A model generated the notes under the pieces. That model did no database searches. It saw nothing but the letters and a program-made list of their open reading frames with translations, and was not told where the DNA came from. Of a DNA stretch of 64,000 nt, positions 32,701 through 47,900 are shown in pieces. Positions within the stretch are counted from its first letter, which is position 1, and each line of letters starts with the position of its first letter. The position numbers and the translations under genes were made by a program. Source of the DNA: Metaphire vulgaris (Eukaryota; Annelida; Clitellata; Crassiclitellata; Megascolecidae); assembly GCA_018105865.1 (NCBI GenBank), contig CM030859.1, positions 964,501-1,028,500 of the forward strand, in the 5' to 3' direction.

Positions 32701-35700
32701 TCGTTCGCTCGGCCAGTACTGGTGAGACTTCTCCTGAAAAATATGCACAACGGCGTGACCCGGCGGTTACCTAGCCAGGATTCCATTACATGGGAGGGGA
32801 GTGCTTCGACATTTTTCGGCCCAAAAGGCTTGATGAGCCAAAAAAGGTCGTCGTCTCAAAACACTTTAAAGTCTGGTTCATTCTCCTCAATGTAATACTA
32901 CTCCCCTCCCGAACTACTCATCAGTTTTGGATGAATCTCGCGACCGGTCCAGACCCGAAAGGGGGGCGTCCCCCCCCATGCCTATGCCAATGACTACAGT
33001 AGTGTGAATGCAGTGTTTAACAGCAGCATCTTTACTCAGGAGAGTCAAGCTGTTACTGGTAGTTAGTTATTGTGTCTCCTTACTCTTCCCATCTCTCGCA
33101 GCTTGGTTAACATCACCACAATTGTTGAATTGTGTTCCCACAGCATCCTCCAGAAATCCTCCGTTGTCTCGGCTAGCGGGCCCTGGGTGGCGATGTAGGC
33201 CAAACGATATCTATATCCCTGAGAAAAAGTCAATAACGGCAAAACCTCATTAGTGTGGAATTGAATAAATTAATTATTGTTTAGCGAAGATCATCCTATT
33301 ATAACCACAGTGTGATTTAAAATGGCTTAGGAGGCATTACTGCCTGTGGGAAAGTCACAAGGAGCGCTAACAGGGCTTGAACCTCACTACCGCTACAGTA
33401 CTTAATCCATTCTGTCATCTACTGCCCCTTTCTGCTGCTGTATTATTATTATTATTATTATCATCATCATCCTCATCATCATCATCATTGTCATCATCAT
33501 CATCATCATTATTTTGACAATTTTTATAGTGCAGTATACATAGTAAAGGCCAAAGTCAAGGTTGCTTTAACACATATCACTTGTAAGTAATATTAAACAA
33601 GTGCGTCTTTAGGTTCTTTGTATTAACAGGGTTTGACTGTCTAAGAAGTAAGTAAAGATGCAAGTAAAATCTTGTGAATTTATATAGCACGTTTGATTGG
33701 TCCAAAGCAAAAAAGGCCACCAGAGATAATTCATGAACTGGCAGACGCAAACATCTTCACTCAATTGGGCTTGAATTTTGCAACGTCCGTATGTCACTAA
33801 TTTGCGAATTAATGTACCATCAAACGCCTTAGAGTACCGGTAATCAAAATCTATAGACCAGTTCATCAACCAAAGAGCAGATGCAAAACTGCTCGAATTT
33901 GGAAATCATTTCGCACGCAACTCACATCTATGAAACTAGCATTGATGTAGTCAGAGCCATCAACTCCTCGAATTGACTGAAGACAAACGCGAGATGTCTC
34001 GTCTATAACAATCGACAGAAAATATACGTGCACACGTAATGAACAATGTTTACTAACAAGATTAAAGACGGGAGCCCATATCTTAATGAATCTAACATAT
34101 TAGAAGTGTCATCAGTTAAGCTTCATTGCTCAAAATCTTCGAATAAAAGCTTCTTCTACTCCCTACTTTGTCTTTTAATAAATATAACTTTTATCCTACT
34201 CTCAATCTTCTCAAAGCAGAATTTGCTTTGGTTTTCATTGTGTTTTTAGCTGCAGTTATTGGAGTAGCGCTAGGATCCTTGCTATGCAAACAGAGGGTAG
34301 CGGGTTTGAATCTGACCCTAGCCACTGTGTAATGACCTCGGACAAATTGTTCATGATGCTGATGATGATGCTGATGATGGTCACCATCATCATCATGTTA
34401 TTATTAAAATATTGGAAGCCATAAAATTATAATAATTGATCTATTATTTATCTGTGGTCAACAAGCCCTGGTCCATGAGTAAATAATGGTCAGACCTGAC
34501 CATTTTCTAAATGTCCTACAAAGCATCCATAAGTTCCAGCAACTAGAACAGTTAATTTAGCCTAAAAAGAAAATGCAAAAAGTTCACACAACAAATTTAA
34601 GCAATGGAAGAGAATATTTCTAATTCAATTATTCTTACAAGGCAATATGTTGACAAGCCTGTTTTTGAACTTGTTACTTGTCAGATTTGCGCTGACAAAT
34701 TTCGCCGTGCTGGTCTTCATGGCGGCCAGTCTCTAAAAAGAAAAACCTCACAAATTAGAATTCAAAAATAATTATTCACACAGTGGCGCCATAGAAGTCT
34801 AGCTATGCATTGATCAGCGTCAACTAAAATCCCATTAAAGTCACATAAATATCGCAAGCGATGGCGTATATTTTCACGTAATTTCCGATTTCATGGAATC
34901 CACTGCCTGATAACATCACAAAAGCAAACCAAGCCTTCCTTCAGATGGATTATAATCACCCACTCATCTCACATCTCATACAAGAACCACTTCGACAATA
35001 CAAGAGGCCGTTCGTAGTACGCCATGCTATTTTTGACATAGCCAGTCACAAATCTCGGAACGCCCCTTAAAGTACACCACAAATCTCAGACCCCCCCTCA
35101 TTAAATGTTGTCCGTAAATTATATCATGCAGGTTTTCTATTTAGGTCAACAAATTTGAGTTTCTTGTTCAAATTTCAGCAACAAAAAACCAGAGATATTC
35201 AACTTCCGGCAATGATAATGAATGTAATTGTGATTTGAAATTCCATGTACCTACCATAATATAATTACCGGTACTACACACACCATTGACCTCTGTTAGA
35301 AGAGAAGGCAAAATATCACCTCAAGTTTCATGTTTTACATGTATGGAAAGTGTTATGTCACAGTTATCTTTACCCCTCCCCATCTCCTGTCACACTTTTC
35401 TTAGACCCCTCCCCCTCGAGCATGATGAACTTAATGGACGGCCCCTAAAATTCCATCTGAATTAATACGGAGCCAGAGTGAAATGCGCACGAACCCTAAA
35501 CTCCAACTCCAGTCCGGTGACGTTGTCGCCCGGTTCACGCTGTGTTAGCTTCTGAATGTGCGAGTAGAGATTGCGCGCCGGAATTTCGCTGTTTCCCGAA
35601 TGGATGGCCTCGAGCAGCGCGTCGTGTATGAAGATGTACTGATCCTCCGTCTGGACCATGTAGTTGCGCTGCGCCCTCAGACAGGTCACGTGACCGTAAA

Positions 35701-35853
35701 TGTCGATCGTCTTCTCTGTCTTCACCCTCTCCAGCATCGAATCGATGACGATATACGCACCTGTTCGTCCAACGCCAGCGCTAAAAGAACAAGAGGTAAA
35801 TTAATTTTAATTATATATATACATATATATATAATATATATATATATATATAC

Positions 35854-35905
<52 letters not shown>

Positions 35906-37561
35906 TATACATACATATATATCTTTATTTCACCATAGAACCATGGTAGACACAGAACAAAAATAAAAGAAACAACAAAATCAAAATTCAAGATACAGTG
36001 GATCCCACTTAATCGCATACCGCTTAATTGCATAACCTGCATAATCGCATAACAACATAAAAACGTGAACCAGTGTTTTGTGCGTACAATTAATTGTCAG
36101 ACATCCCGGCTATTCGCATAGCCCAGTTAATCGCATAAGCAAGGCTTGTAAGGCACCTATGCAATTAAGCGGGTTTCACTGTATTAGGCTATGAAGTAGG
36201 GTTAATGTTTGCAGGCCTAATACAGTACATAATTCAAATGGTCTGTACAGTTTTTCAAAGAGCTTTAATGAATAATGTACACAATTAGTTCCTCTTCTTC
36301 TAATTGACTACCAAGCCTCCGTGCATTATGAAGAGGTGCTATAGAAGTTCAAGATTAGACTGGATTAGATTCATGTGCTATGTATTGCTACGTTAGCAAC
36401 CATGCATTTGCACTCTGCTATGTTTCTAGCTTTTCTTATCTGTTCAATGTTATCATTTATTCCTTCTTCCCTCTTAGGCTATCTGTGTATTTCATTCACT
36501 GTCAAGGCAATGCTAATTTTAATGCTTTTCCAAGCCTCTTCATTGGCCAGTGGCTACCTTTTCCATCCAGGAGATTTTTTTCATTATTTGCCAAATCCAC
36601 ATCTCGAATGCTCCGGTCTCTTTATTCCCTCAACACTAAATGATCCCTAAGCCACAAAGTGCACTCCAAAACCCAATTTCTTGACTAAGCGCTACAGATT
36701 TCACCCGCAAACTTCAAATCGGCCACACAGCTTTTCCGTTCTTACCTGCAGTGGACAATGGTTGCTCCCCCGTCGGTACTGCTTGTCGTCTTCACGCGCT
36801 TCATGAACATCAGAAGGGGTGTGGGGTGCTCCGGTACTCCATGGTCCGGCCACGCTGTGAACTGGAATTGTCGAATCTCTCGTTTCTCCGAATTTCCGCT
36901 TGGGACTTCGTACATTTCCTTCGGTTAAGAACAAGGAACAATGTTACCGTTAAACAAATGAAGTATACTGCTTGTACTTACTGGTATGCTAGAAAGAATT
37001 CATACTCCACATTTCACTCTAAGGCTAAAAAGTTGCAAATTCAGACAACTTGTACAACATTTTTGGATCATCAATACATTCACTTCGTAATAGATTAACA
37101 CGGCAATCCTAGCACTCGGAATGACTTCAAAACTTTCCAAACACATCTTCAGCCGTATGCAAAATCTTGCGTAATTTCACAACTATCGACTGCAACTGTT
37201 TTTTATCAAAGCAATATAAAAGAAAAGAGAACTATTTTTAAAAAACACCGAAATGGAAGCACAAAAACTATCAAATAAGTAAGTGTAGTTACACGACACA
37301 GTTGAAAGGTTCTAATCGTATATGTTGCCAACTCGATGACGTCAATCAGAGTGACGGACATGATGCCGTAGGTCTCCGTGCCTCGGTTCGGCCAGTATTG
37401 GTCACACTTCACCTGCAATTATCGTGAATATAATTGCACTCTAAACATGTTATAACAAACTGATCACAGCCTGCACATACATTCTACATCAATTGCATTT
37501 GCAGTACATTATAGCACGTCATCCACAGACACATGTCATACGAAAATAATAATAATACGAG

Positions 37562-37605
<44 letters not shown>

Positions 37606-37701
37606 AGTAATAATAATCATACTAATAATAATGTGATTTCAAGTGGCTTAGAAGGCTACGTTAGTCTTTTGTGAACATCATAGTAATAACTTTCTACATT
37701 T

Positions 37702-37739
<38 letters not shown>

Positions 37740-38888
37740 TTTCTACATTTAATAACCTAGTTTTTCCAGATAACTTTTGAATCCATTTATTGTTTCAAGT
37801 GTTACTGCCTCTTTATCCAAACTGTTCCATTTGTCCACCACCCCTGCACTAAACAGATTTAAAATAAGGTGCATGTGTTTGAACTGTCTCGATTTCTCTT
37901 TCTCACCCTGTTGCGTTCTTCCAGTTTAGTCATCATCACTATTGTTGAGCACTGCTGCTCCCAAACCATGCGCCAGAAATCGGAAAATGTGTCTGGTAGA
38001 GGACCCTAACAAAACAGGCAAAACGCCCAAAACACAGCGATTAAATGCAGCAATCAAATACAGCAATCAAACACAGCAATCAGTTCAATTTAGTCTCAGA
38101 AATCTCACTTTTATATTTCTATACTAAACTCACATATGCTGAACCGGAAAGAAAAAGGACACCAATGGAAATCAATGCTATTACCACAGTTTTTGTTCAA
38201 AGTCACAAATTTAAAACACCAAAAATTGGCGAAAACTATAAACAGCAAGGGTTCATCACAACAAAATTTCCACTATTACTGTAACTGTCTATATTTTTAC
38301 CATTATTATGAATATTGTTATTGTAAAATACTGTGCTACTCTGTATCCTGGGCATTGGTGTAATCCTGCCATCAGCATTTTGGGGGAATAGAAAAATGTG
38401 TTTAAAGTATACCCACCCGCTTGCCAGGCACTTTTAGAGTGTTAAAGTAGCAAAGAACCAAAAAACATTGAGGGGGCAAAAATGATACTCTATCCCCTCA
38501 CTAATTATTGGTGGACCATCCCCACAGTCCCTCCGTGGTTTACTCCCCGGATCCCGGGTGTGGTGTACCTGAGTGGCGATGTAGGCATTTTGTCTCCTGT
38601 AGCCGTCCATGTAGTTGGCATTTATGTAGTCGCTGCACGGCACTCCGTCGAGCGACCGCAAGGTGGACTCGAGAGTGGTCGTAGGCGATGACGTTGGCAT
38701 ATCGATTCTTCGGTTTGTTGACGTCGTGGTTCGAAGCGTCCCACGTAAACTGCTGGCCAGGGTCAACCGATTCATACTCTTGAGAGAATCGGAGGGCGTT
38801 GTTCACTTTCAAGCGCTCGATGTGCTCGGCAAGATCTTGTACCGGAATGGCCGGGTGATTCAACATTGCTGGAACAATCAAACTCAGT

Positions 38889-38943
<55 letters not shown>

Positions 38944-41900
38944 TGGCGGCTCTAGGATTTGGCAAGTGGGGGGCCGTTGGGGGCAACTTTAATCATGGGG
39001 GCCAACCATTTGTTTTCAATGTATGTAGCATTAAGTATAAAGTCCCAACTGGGGGCCACTGGGGCCAGGTGGTTGGAGCCGCCACTGTATATATATATAT
39101 ATAATTTAAGGTGTTGCAAATTTTGATTTTCAATTACTTTCAAGTGGTTTCATATGAGCTTTTACTTACTTATTATGAATGTAATAATGTTTTTGTTTGA
39201 AAGATCATCAAAGCTCATAAATTTTTAACATATGTCCTTCATATACTTGTCCAGCAGATTTCTTAAATCCATTGATACTCTTGTAAATTTGAAGACACTG
39301 CCATAAAACAAGAATGTACTACAAAGGCGATGTCAGCTACAAAACGAAAAATATAGGTAAACCTTTTGACATATGACAATGCAAAGATTAGTGCTACATT
39401 AGGCTATAGATATGCAAAATTCAGAAGAGTGATGAAACAAATGAAAACCACATTTTCGTGTGTCCCCAGCTTAGCTGAGTCAAACCTTACTAGAATTGTC
39501 AATATATTCTGCCTCAATTTTATTCTAGAGCATTCAAAATGCCCTGAAAAATGGTGAGCCATTTGAAACGACACTATCTGAAAATGTTATTTTAATTTGT
39601 TTCATCATTCGTCTGAATTTTGCATATCTATAGACTACTGTAGCACTAATCCTTGCATTGTTCAATGTCAAACAAAGTATCAATTATATAATATTTTTGT
39701 TGTCTATAGTACTTTTCATACAAGAAACCAGCTCTCTTAAACCTCTTCGTATCTCTCATTCGATTTCTAGACATTTGACAGAGTACAGATTTCTGATATT
39801 TGTGCAAATTCAACCGCATTTTTGAAACTTATTTCGTCCTGTTAGAGATCGATTTCAAGCACCATATTGAGCCACTGTCTTTAGCATTCTTTAACACATC
39901 TATATCAATCGCTATTGTAATCTTAGGCCATTGCCGTATGTATTTAGAGCCCCTCCAGCTTGACAACCCCGATGTTCCATAATGCTAATAATGCACAGTA
40001 TTTGTGAAAATACAACCGCACATTTGAAAGTTATTTCGTACTGTTATAGATCGAATTCAAGCACCATATTCAGCTACTATCTTTAGCATCCATTACTACA
40101 TTGATATCAATCGCTATTGCAAACAAGGGCCATCACCGTCTGCATTTAAAACGGCTCAACCATGACAACCCTCGTTATTCCATAATGCTAATAATGCAAA
40201 ATTAAAACCACATTTTCTTGTGTCCCCAGCTTAGCTGAGTCAAATCGTACTAGAATTGTGAATATATTGTGCCTCAATTTTATTCTAGAGCATTCGAAAT
40301 GCCCCGAAAAATGGTGAGGAATTTGAAACGACACTATACAAAGTCTTTCAGAAATCTGTTCTCTGTTAAATGTCTAAAAAATTGAACGAGAGATAAGAAC
40401 GTGTTTTAAGAGAGCTGGTTTCTTGTATGACAAGTTCTATAGACCACAAAAATATTATATAATTGATACCCTGTTTGACAAATGATAATGCAAAGATTAG
40501 TGCTACAGTAGGCTATAGATATACAAAATTCAGAAGAGTGATGAAACAAATTAAAACCACATTTTCATGTGTCCCCAGCTTAGCTGAGTCAAACCTTACT
40601 AGAATTGTCAATATATTCTGCCTCAATTTTATTCTAGAGCATTCAAAATGCCCTGAAAAATGGTGAGCCATTTGAAACGACACTACCTGAAAATGTTATT
40701 TTAATTTGTTTCATCATTCGTCTGAATTTTGCATATCTATAGACTACTGTAGCACTAATCCTTGCATTGTTCAATGTCAAACAAAGTATCAATTATATAA
40801 TATTTTTGTGGTCTATAGTACTTTTCATACAAGAAACCAGCTCTCTTAAACCTCTTCGTATCTCTCATTCGATTTCTAGACATTTGACAGAGTACAGATT
40901 TCTGATATTTGTGCAAATTCAACCGCATTTTTGAAACTTATTTCGTCCTGTTAGAGATCGATTTCAAGCACCATATTGAGCCACTGTCTTTAGCATTCTT
41001 TAACACATCTATATCAATCGCTATTGTAATCTTAGGCCATTGCCGTATGTATTTAGAGCCCCTCCAGCTTGACAAGCCCAGATATTCCATAATGCTAATA
41101 ATGCACAGTATTTGTGCAAATACAACCGCACATTTGAAAGTTATTTCGTCCTGTTATAGATCGAATTCAAGCACCATATTCAGCCAGTAACTTTAGCATC
41201 CATTACTACATTGATATCAATCGCTATTGCAAACATGGGCCATCACCGTCTGCATTTAAAATGGCTCATCCATGACAACCCTCGTTATTCCATAATGCTA
41301 ATAATGCACAGGATTTGTGCAAATTCAACTGCATTTTTGAAACTTATTTCATCCTGCTAGAGATCGATTTCAAGTACCATATTGAGCCACTGTCTTTAGC
41401 ATTCTTTAACACATCTATATCAATCGCTATTGCAATCTTAGGCCATTGCCGTATGTATTTAGAGCCCCTCCAGCTTGACAAGCCCCGATATTCCATAATG
41501 CTAATAATGCACAGTATTTGTGCAAATACAACCGCACATTTGAAAGTTATTTCGTCCTGTTATATATCGAATTCAAGCACCATATTCAGCCACTATCTTT
41601 AGCATCCATTATTACATTGATATCAATCACTATTGCAAACAAGGGCCATCACCGTCTGCATTTAAAACAGCTCATCCATGACAACCCTCGTTATTCCATA
41701 ATGCTAATAATGCAAAATTAAAACCACATTTTCATGTGTCCCCAGCTTAGCTGAGTCAAACGCTACTAGAATTGTCAATATACTCTGCCTCAATTTTATT
41801 CTAGAGCATTCGAAATGCCCCGAAAAATGGTGAGCCATTTCAAACGACACTATACAAAGTCTTTCAGAAATCTGTTCTCTGTCAAATGTCTAAAAAATCG

Positions 41901-44900
41901 AACGAGAGATAAGAACGGGTTTTAAGAGAGCTGGTTTCTTGCATGACAAGTTCTAAAGACCACAAAAATATTAAATAATTGATACCCTGTTTGACAAATG
42001 ATAATGCAAGGATTAGTGCTACAGTAGGCTATAGATATGCAAAATTCAGAAGAGTGATGAAACAAATTAAAACCACATTTTCATGTGTCCCCAGCTTGGC
42101 TGAGTCAAACCGTACAAGAACTGTCAATATATTCTCCCTCAATTTTATTCTAGAGGATTCGAAATGCCCCGAAAAACGGTGAGCCATTTGAAACGACACT
42201 ATCTGCAAATGTTGTTTTAATTTGTTTCATCACTCGTCTGAATTTAGCATATCTATAGCCTACTGTAGCACTAATCCTTGCGTTGTCCAATGTCAAACAA
42301 AGTATCAATTATATAATATTTTTGTTGTCTATAGAACTTGTCATACAAGAAACCAGCTCTCTTAAACCTCTCCGTATCTCTCGTTCGATTTTTTAGACAT
42401 TTGACAGAGTACAGATTTCTGATATTTGTGCAAATTCAAACACATTTTTGAAACTTATTTCGTCCTGTTAGAGATCGATTTCAAGTACTATATTGAGCCA
42501 CTGTCTTTAGCATTCTTCACTACATCAACATCAATCGCTATTGTAAACTTAGGCCATTGCCGTATGTATTTAGAGCCCCTCCAGCTTGACAAGCCCCGAT
42601 ATTCCATAATGCTAATTCAACCGCATTTTTGAAACTTATTTTGTCCTGTTAGAGATCGATTTCAAGTACCATTTGAGCCACTGTCTTTAGCATTCTTCAC
42701 TACATCGATATCAATCGCTATTGTAAACTTAGGGAATTGCCGTATGTATTTAGAGCCCCTGCAGCTTGACAAGCCCCGATATTCCATAATGCTAATAATG
42801 CACAGTATTTGTGCAAATACAACCGCACATTTGAAAGTTATATCGTCCTGTTATAGATCGAATTCAAGCACCATATTCAGCCACTACCTTTAGCATCCAT
42901 TACTACATTGATACCAATCGCTAGTGCAAACATGGGCCATCAGAGTCTGCATTTAAAACGGCTAAACCATTACAACCCTCTTTATTCCATAATGCTAATA
43001 ATGCAAAATTAAACCCACATTTTTTTGTGTCCCCAGCTTAGCTGAGTCAAAACGTACTAGAACTGTCAATATATTCTGCCTCAATTTTATTCTAGAGCAT
43101 TCGACATGCCCCAAAAAATGGTGAGCCATTTGAAACGACACTATCTGCAAAATTTGTTTTAATTTGTTTCATCACTCGTCTGAATTTTGCATATCTAAAG
43201 CCTACTGTAGCACTAATCCTTGCATTGTCCAATGTCAAACAAAGTATAAATTATATAATATGTTTGTGGTCTATAGAACTTGTCATAGAAGAAATCAGCT
43301 CTCTTAAACCTCTTCGTATCTCTGGTTCGATATTTTTAGACATTTTACAGACAACAGATTTCTAATATTTGTGCAAATTCAACCGCATTTTGAAACTTAT
43401 TTTGTCCTGTTATAAATCGACTTCAAGTACTACATTGAGCCACTGTCTTTAGCATTCTTCACTACATCGAAAAATCAATCGCTATTGTAAACTTAGGCCA
43501 TTGCCGTATGTATTTAGAGCCCCTCCAGCTTGACAAGCCCCGATATTCCATAATGCTCATAATGCACTGTGTTTGTGCAAATACAACCGCACATTTGAAA
43601 CTTATTTCTTTCTGTTAGAGATCGATTTCAAGTACTTTATTGAGCCACTGTCTTTAGCATGCTTCACTACATCGATATCAATCGCTATTGTAATCTTAGG
43701 CCATTGCCGTATGTATTTAGAGCCCCTCCAGCTTGACAACCCCGATGTTCCATAATGCTAATAATGCACAGTATTTGTGAAAATACAACCGCACATTTGA
43801 AAGTTATTTCGTACTGTTATAGATCGAATTCAAGCACCATATTCAGCTACTATCTTTAGCATCCATTACTACATTGATATCAATCGCTATTGCAAACAAG
43901 GGCCATCACCGTCTGCATTTAAAACGGCTCAACCATGACAACCCTCGTTATTCCATAATGCTAATAATGCAAAATTAAAACCACATTTTCTTGTGTCCCC
44001 AGCTTAGCTGAGTCAAATCGTACTAGAATTGTGAATATATTGTGCCTCAATTTTATTCTAGAGCATTCGAAATGCCCCGAAAAATGGTGAGAAATTTGAA
44101 ACGACACTATACAAAGTCTTTCAGAAATCTGTTCTCTGTTAAATGTCTAAAAAATTGAACGAGAGATAAGAACGTGTTTTAAGAGAGCTGGTTTCTTGTA
44201 TGACAAGTTCTATAGACCACAAAAATATTATATAATTGATACCCTGTTTGACATTGGATAATGCAAGGATTAGCACTACAGTAGACTATAGATATACAAA
44301 ATTCAGAAGAGTGATGAAACAAACTAAAACCACATTTTCATGTGTCCCCAGCTTAGCTGAGTCAAACCATACAAGAACTGTCAATATATTCTCCCTCAAT
44401 TTTATTCTAGAGGATTCGAAATGCCCCGAAAAACGGTGAGCCATTTGAAACGACACTATCTGCAAATGTTGTTTTAATTTGTTTCATCACTCGTCTGAAT
44501 TTAGCATATCTATAGCCTACTGTAGCACTAATCCTTGCATTGTCCAATGTCAAACAAAGTATCAATTATATAATATTTTTGTTGTCTATAGAACTTGTCA
44601 TACAAGAAACCAGCTCTCTTAAACCTCTCCGTATCTCTCGTTCGATTTTTAGACATTTGACAGAGTACAGATTTCTGATATTTGTGCAAATTCAAACACA
44701 TTTTTGAAACTTATTTCGTCCTGTTAGAGATCGATTTAAAGTACTATATTGAGCCACTGTCTTTAGCATTCTTCACTACATCGATATCAATCGCTATTGT
44801 AAACTTAGGGAATTGCCGTATGTATTTAGAGCCCCTCCAGCTTGACAAGCCCCGATATTCCATAATGCTAATAATGCACAGTATTTGTGCAAATACAACC

Positions 44901-47900
44901 GCACATTTGAAAGTTATATCGTCCTGTTATAGATCGAATTCAAGCACCATATTCAGCCACTATCTTTAGCATCCATTACTACATTGATACCAATCGCTAT
45001 TGCAAACATGGGCCATCAGAGTCTGCATTTAAAACGGCTCAACCATTACAACCCTCGTTATTCCATAATGCTAATAATGCAAAATTAAAACCACATTTTC
45101 ATGTGTCCCCAGCTTAGCTGAGTCAAAAGCTACTAGAACTGTCAATATACTCTGCCTCAATTTTATTCTAGAGCATTCGAAATGCCCCGAAAAATGGTGA
45201 GCCATTTGAAACGACACTATCTGCAAATGTTGTTTTAATTTGTTTCATCACTCGTCTGAATTTTGCATATCTATACCCTACTGTAGCACTAATCCTTGCG
45301 TTGTCCAATGTCAAACAAAGTATAAATTATATAATATGTTTGTGGTCTATAGAACTTGTCATACAAGAAATCAGCTCTCTTAAACCTCTTCGTATCTCTC
45401 GTTCGATTTTTTAGACATTTTACAGACAACAGATTTCTAATATTTGTGCAAATTCAACCGCATTTTGAAACTTATTTTGTCCTGTTATAAATCGACTTCA
45501 AGTACTACATTGAGCCACTGTCTTTAGCATTCTTCACTACATCGAAAAATCAATCGCTATTGTAAACTTAGGCCATTGCCGTATGTATTTAGAGCCCCTC
45601 CAGCTTGACAAGCCCCGATATTCCATAATGCTCATAATGCACTGTGTTTGTGCAAATACAACCGCACATTTGAAACTTATTTCTTTCTGTTAGAGATCGA
45701 TTTCAAGTACTTTATTGAGCCACTATCTTTAGCATCCATTATTACATTGATATCAATCGCTATTGCAAACAAGGGCCATCACCGTCTGCATTTAAAACGG
45801 CTCAACCATGACAACCCTCGTTATTCCATAATGCTAATAATGCAAAATTAAAACCACATTTTCTTGTGTCCCCAGCTTAGCTGAGTCAAATCGTACTAGA
45901 ATTGTGAATATATTGTGCCTCAATTTTATTCTAGAGCATTCGAAATGCCCCGAAAAATGGTGAGAAATTTGAAACGACACTATACAAAGTCTTTCAGAAA
46001 TCTGTTCTCTGTTAAATGTCTAAAAAATTGAACGAGAGATAAGAACGTGTTTTAAGAGAGCTGGTTTCTTGTATGACAAGTTCTATAGACCACAAAAATA
46101 TTATATAATTGATACCCTGTTTGACATTGGATAATGCAAGGATTAGCACTACAGTAGACTATAGATATACAAAATTCAGAAGAGTGATGAAACAAATTAA
46201 AACCACATTTTCATGTATCCCCAGCTTAGCTGAGTCAAATCTTACTAGAAACATCAATATAATCTGCCTCAATTTTATTCTAGAGCATTCGAAATGCCCC
46301 GAAAAATGGTGAGCCATTTGAAACAACACTATACAGAGTCTTTTAGAAGTCTGTTCTCTGTCAAATGTCTCAAAAATCGAACGAGAGATAAGAACGGGTT
46401 TAAGAGAGCTGGTTTCTTGTATGATAAGTTCTAAAGACCACAAAAATATTATATAATTGATACCATGTTTGACAAATGATAATGCAAGGATTAGTGCTAC
46501 AGTAGGCTATAGATATGCAAAATTCAGAAGAGTGATGAAACAAACTAAAACCACATTTTCATGTGTCCCCAGCTTAGCTGAGTCAAACCATACAAGAACT
46601 GTCAATATATTCACCCTCAATTTTATTCTAGAGGATTCGAAATGCCCCGAAAAACGGTGAGCCATTTGAAACGACACTATCTGCAAATGTTGTTTTAATT
46701 TGTTTCATCACTCGTCTGAATTTAGCATATCTATAGCCTACTGTAGCACTAATCCTTGCATTGTCCAATGTCAAACAAAGTATCAATTATATAATATTTT
46801 TGTTGTCTATAGAACTTGTCATACAAGAAACCAGCTCTCTTAAACCTCTCCGTATCTCTCGTTCGATTTTTTAGACATTTGACAGAGTACAGATTTCTGA
46901 TATTTGTGCAAATTCAAACACATTTTTGAAATTTATTTCGTCCTGTTAGAGATCGATTTCAAGTACTATATTGAGCCACTGTCTTTAGCATTCTTCACTA
47001 CATCGACATCAATCGCTATTGTAAACTTAGGGATTTGTCGTATGTATTTCGAGCCCCTCCAGCTTGACAAGCCCGGATATTCCATAATGCTAATTCAACC
47101 GCATTTTTGAAACTTATTTTGTCCTGTAAGAGATCGATTTCAAGTACCATATTGAGCCACTGTCTTTAGCATTCTTCACTACATCGATATCAATCGCTAT
47201 TGTAAACTTAGGCCATTGCCGTATGTATTTAGAGCCCCTCCAGCTTGACAAGCCCCGATATTCCATAATGCTAATAATGCACAGTATTTGTGCAAATACA
47301 ACCGCACATTTGAAAGTTATTTCGTCCTGTTATAGATCGAATTCAAGCACCATATTCAGCCACTATCTTTAGCATCCATTACTACATTGATACCAATCGC
47401 TATTGCAAACATGGGCCATCAGAGTCTGCATTTAAAACGGCTAAACCATTACAACCCTCTTTATTCCATAATGCTAATAATGCAAAATTAAACCCACATT
47501 TTCGTGTGACCCCAGCTTAGCTGAGTCAAAACGTACTAGAACTGTCAATATATTCTGCCTCAATTTTATTCTAGAGCATTCGAAATGCCCCAAAAAATGG
47601 TGAGAAATTTGAAACAACACTATCTGAAAATGTTGTTTTAATTTGTTTCATCACTCGTCTGAATTTTGCATATCTATAGCCTACTGTAGCACTAATCCTT
47701 GCATTGTCCAATGTCAAACAAAGTATCAATTATATAATATTTTTGTTGTCTATAGAACTTGTCATACAAGAAACCAGCTCTCTTAAACCTCTCCGTATCT
47801 CTCGTTCGATTTTTTAGACATTTGACAGAGTACAGATTTCTGATATTTCTGCAAATTCAAACACATTTTTGAAATTTATTTCGTGCTGTTAGAGATCGAT

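Noticed and set aside
32644..33253. Plus-strand frames over the D2 exons
   Set aside because: They are antisense shadows of the phosphatase exons and of a dispersed repeat.
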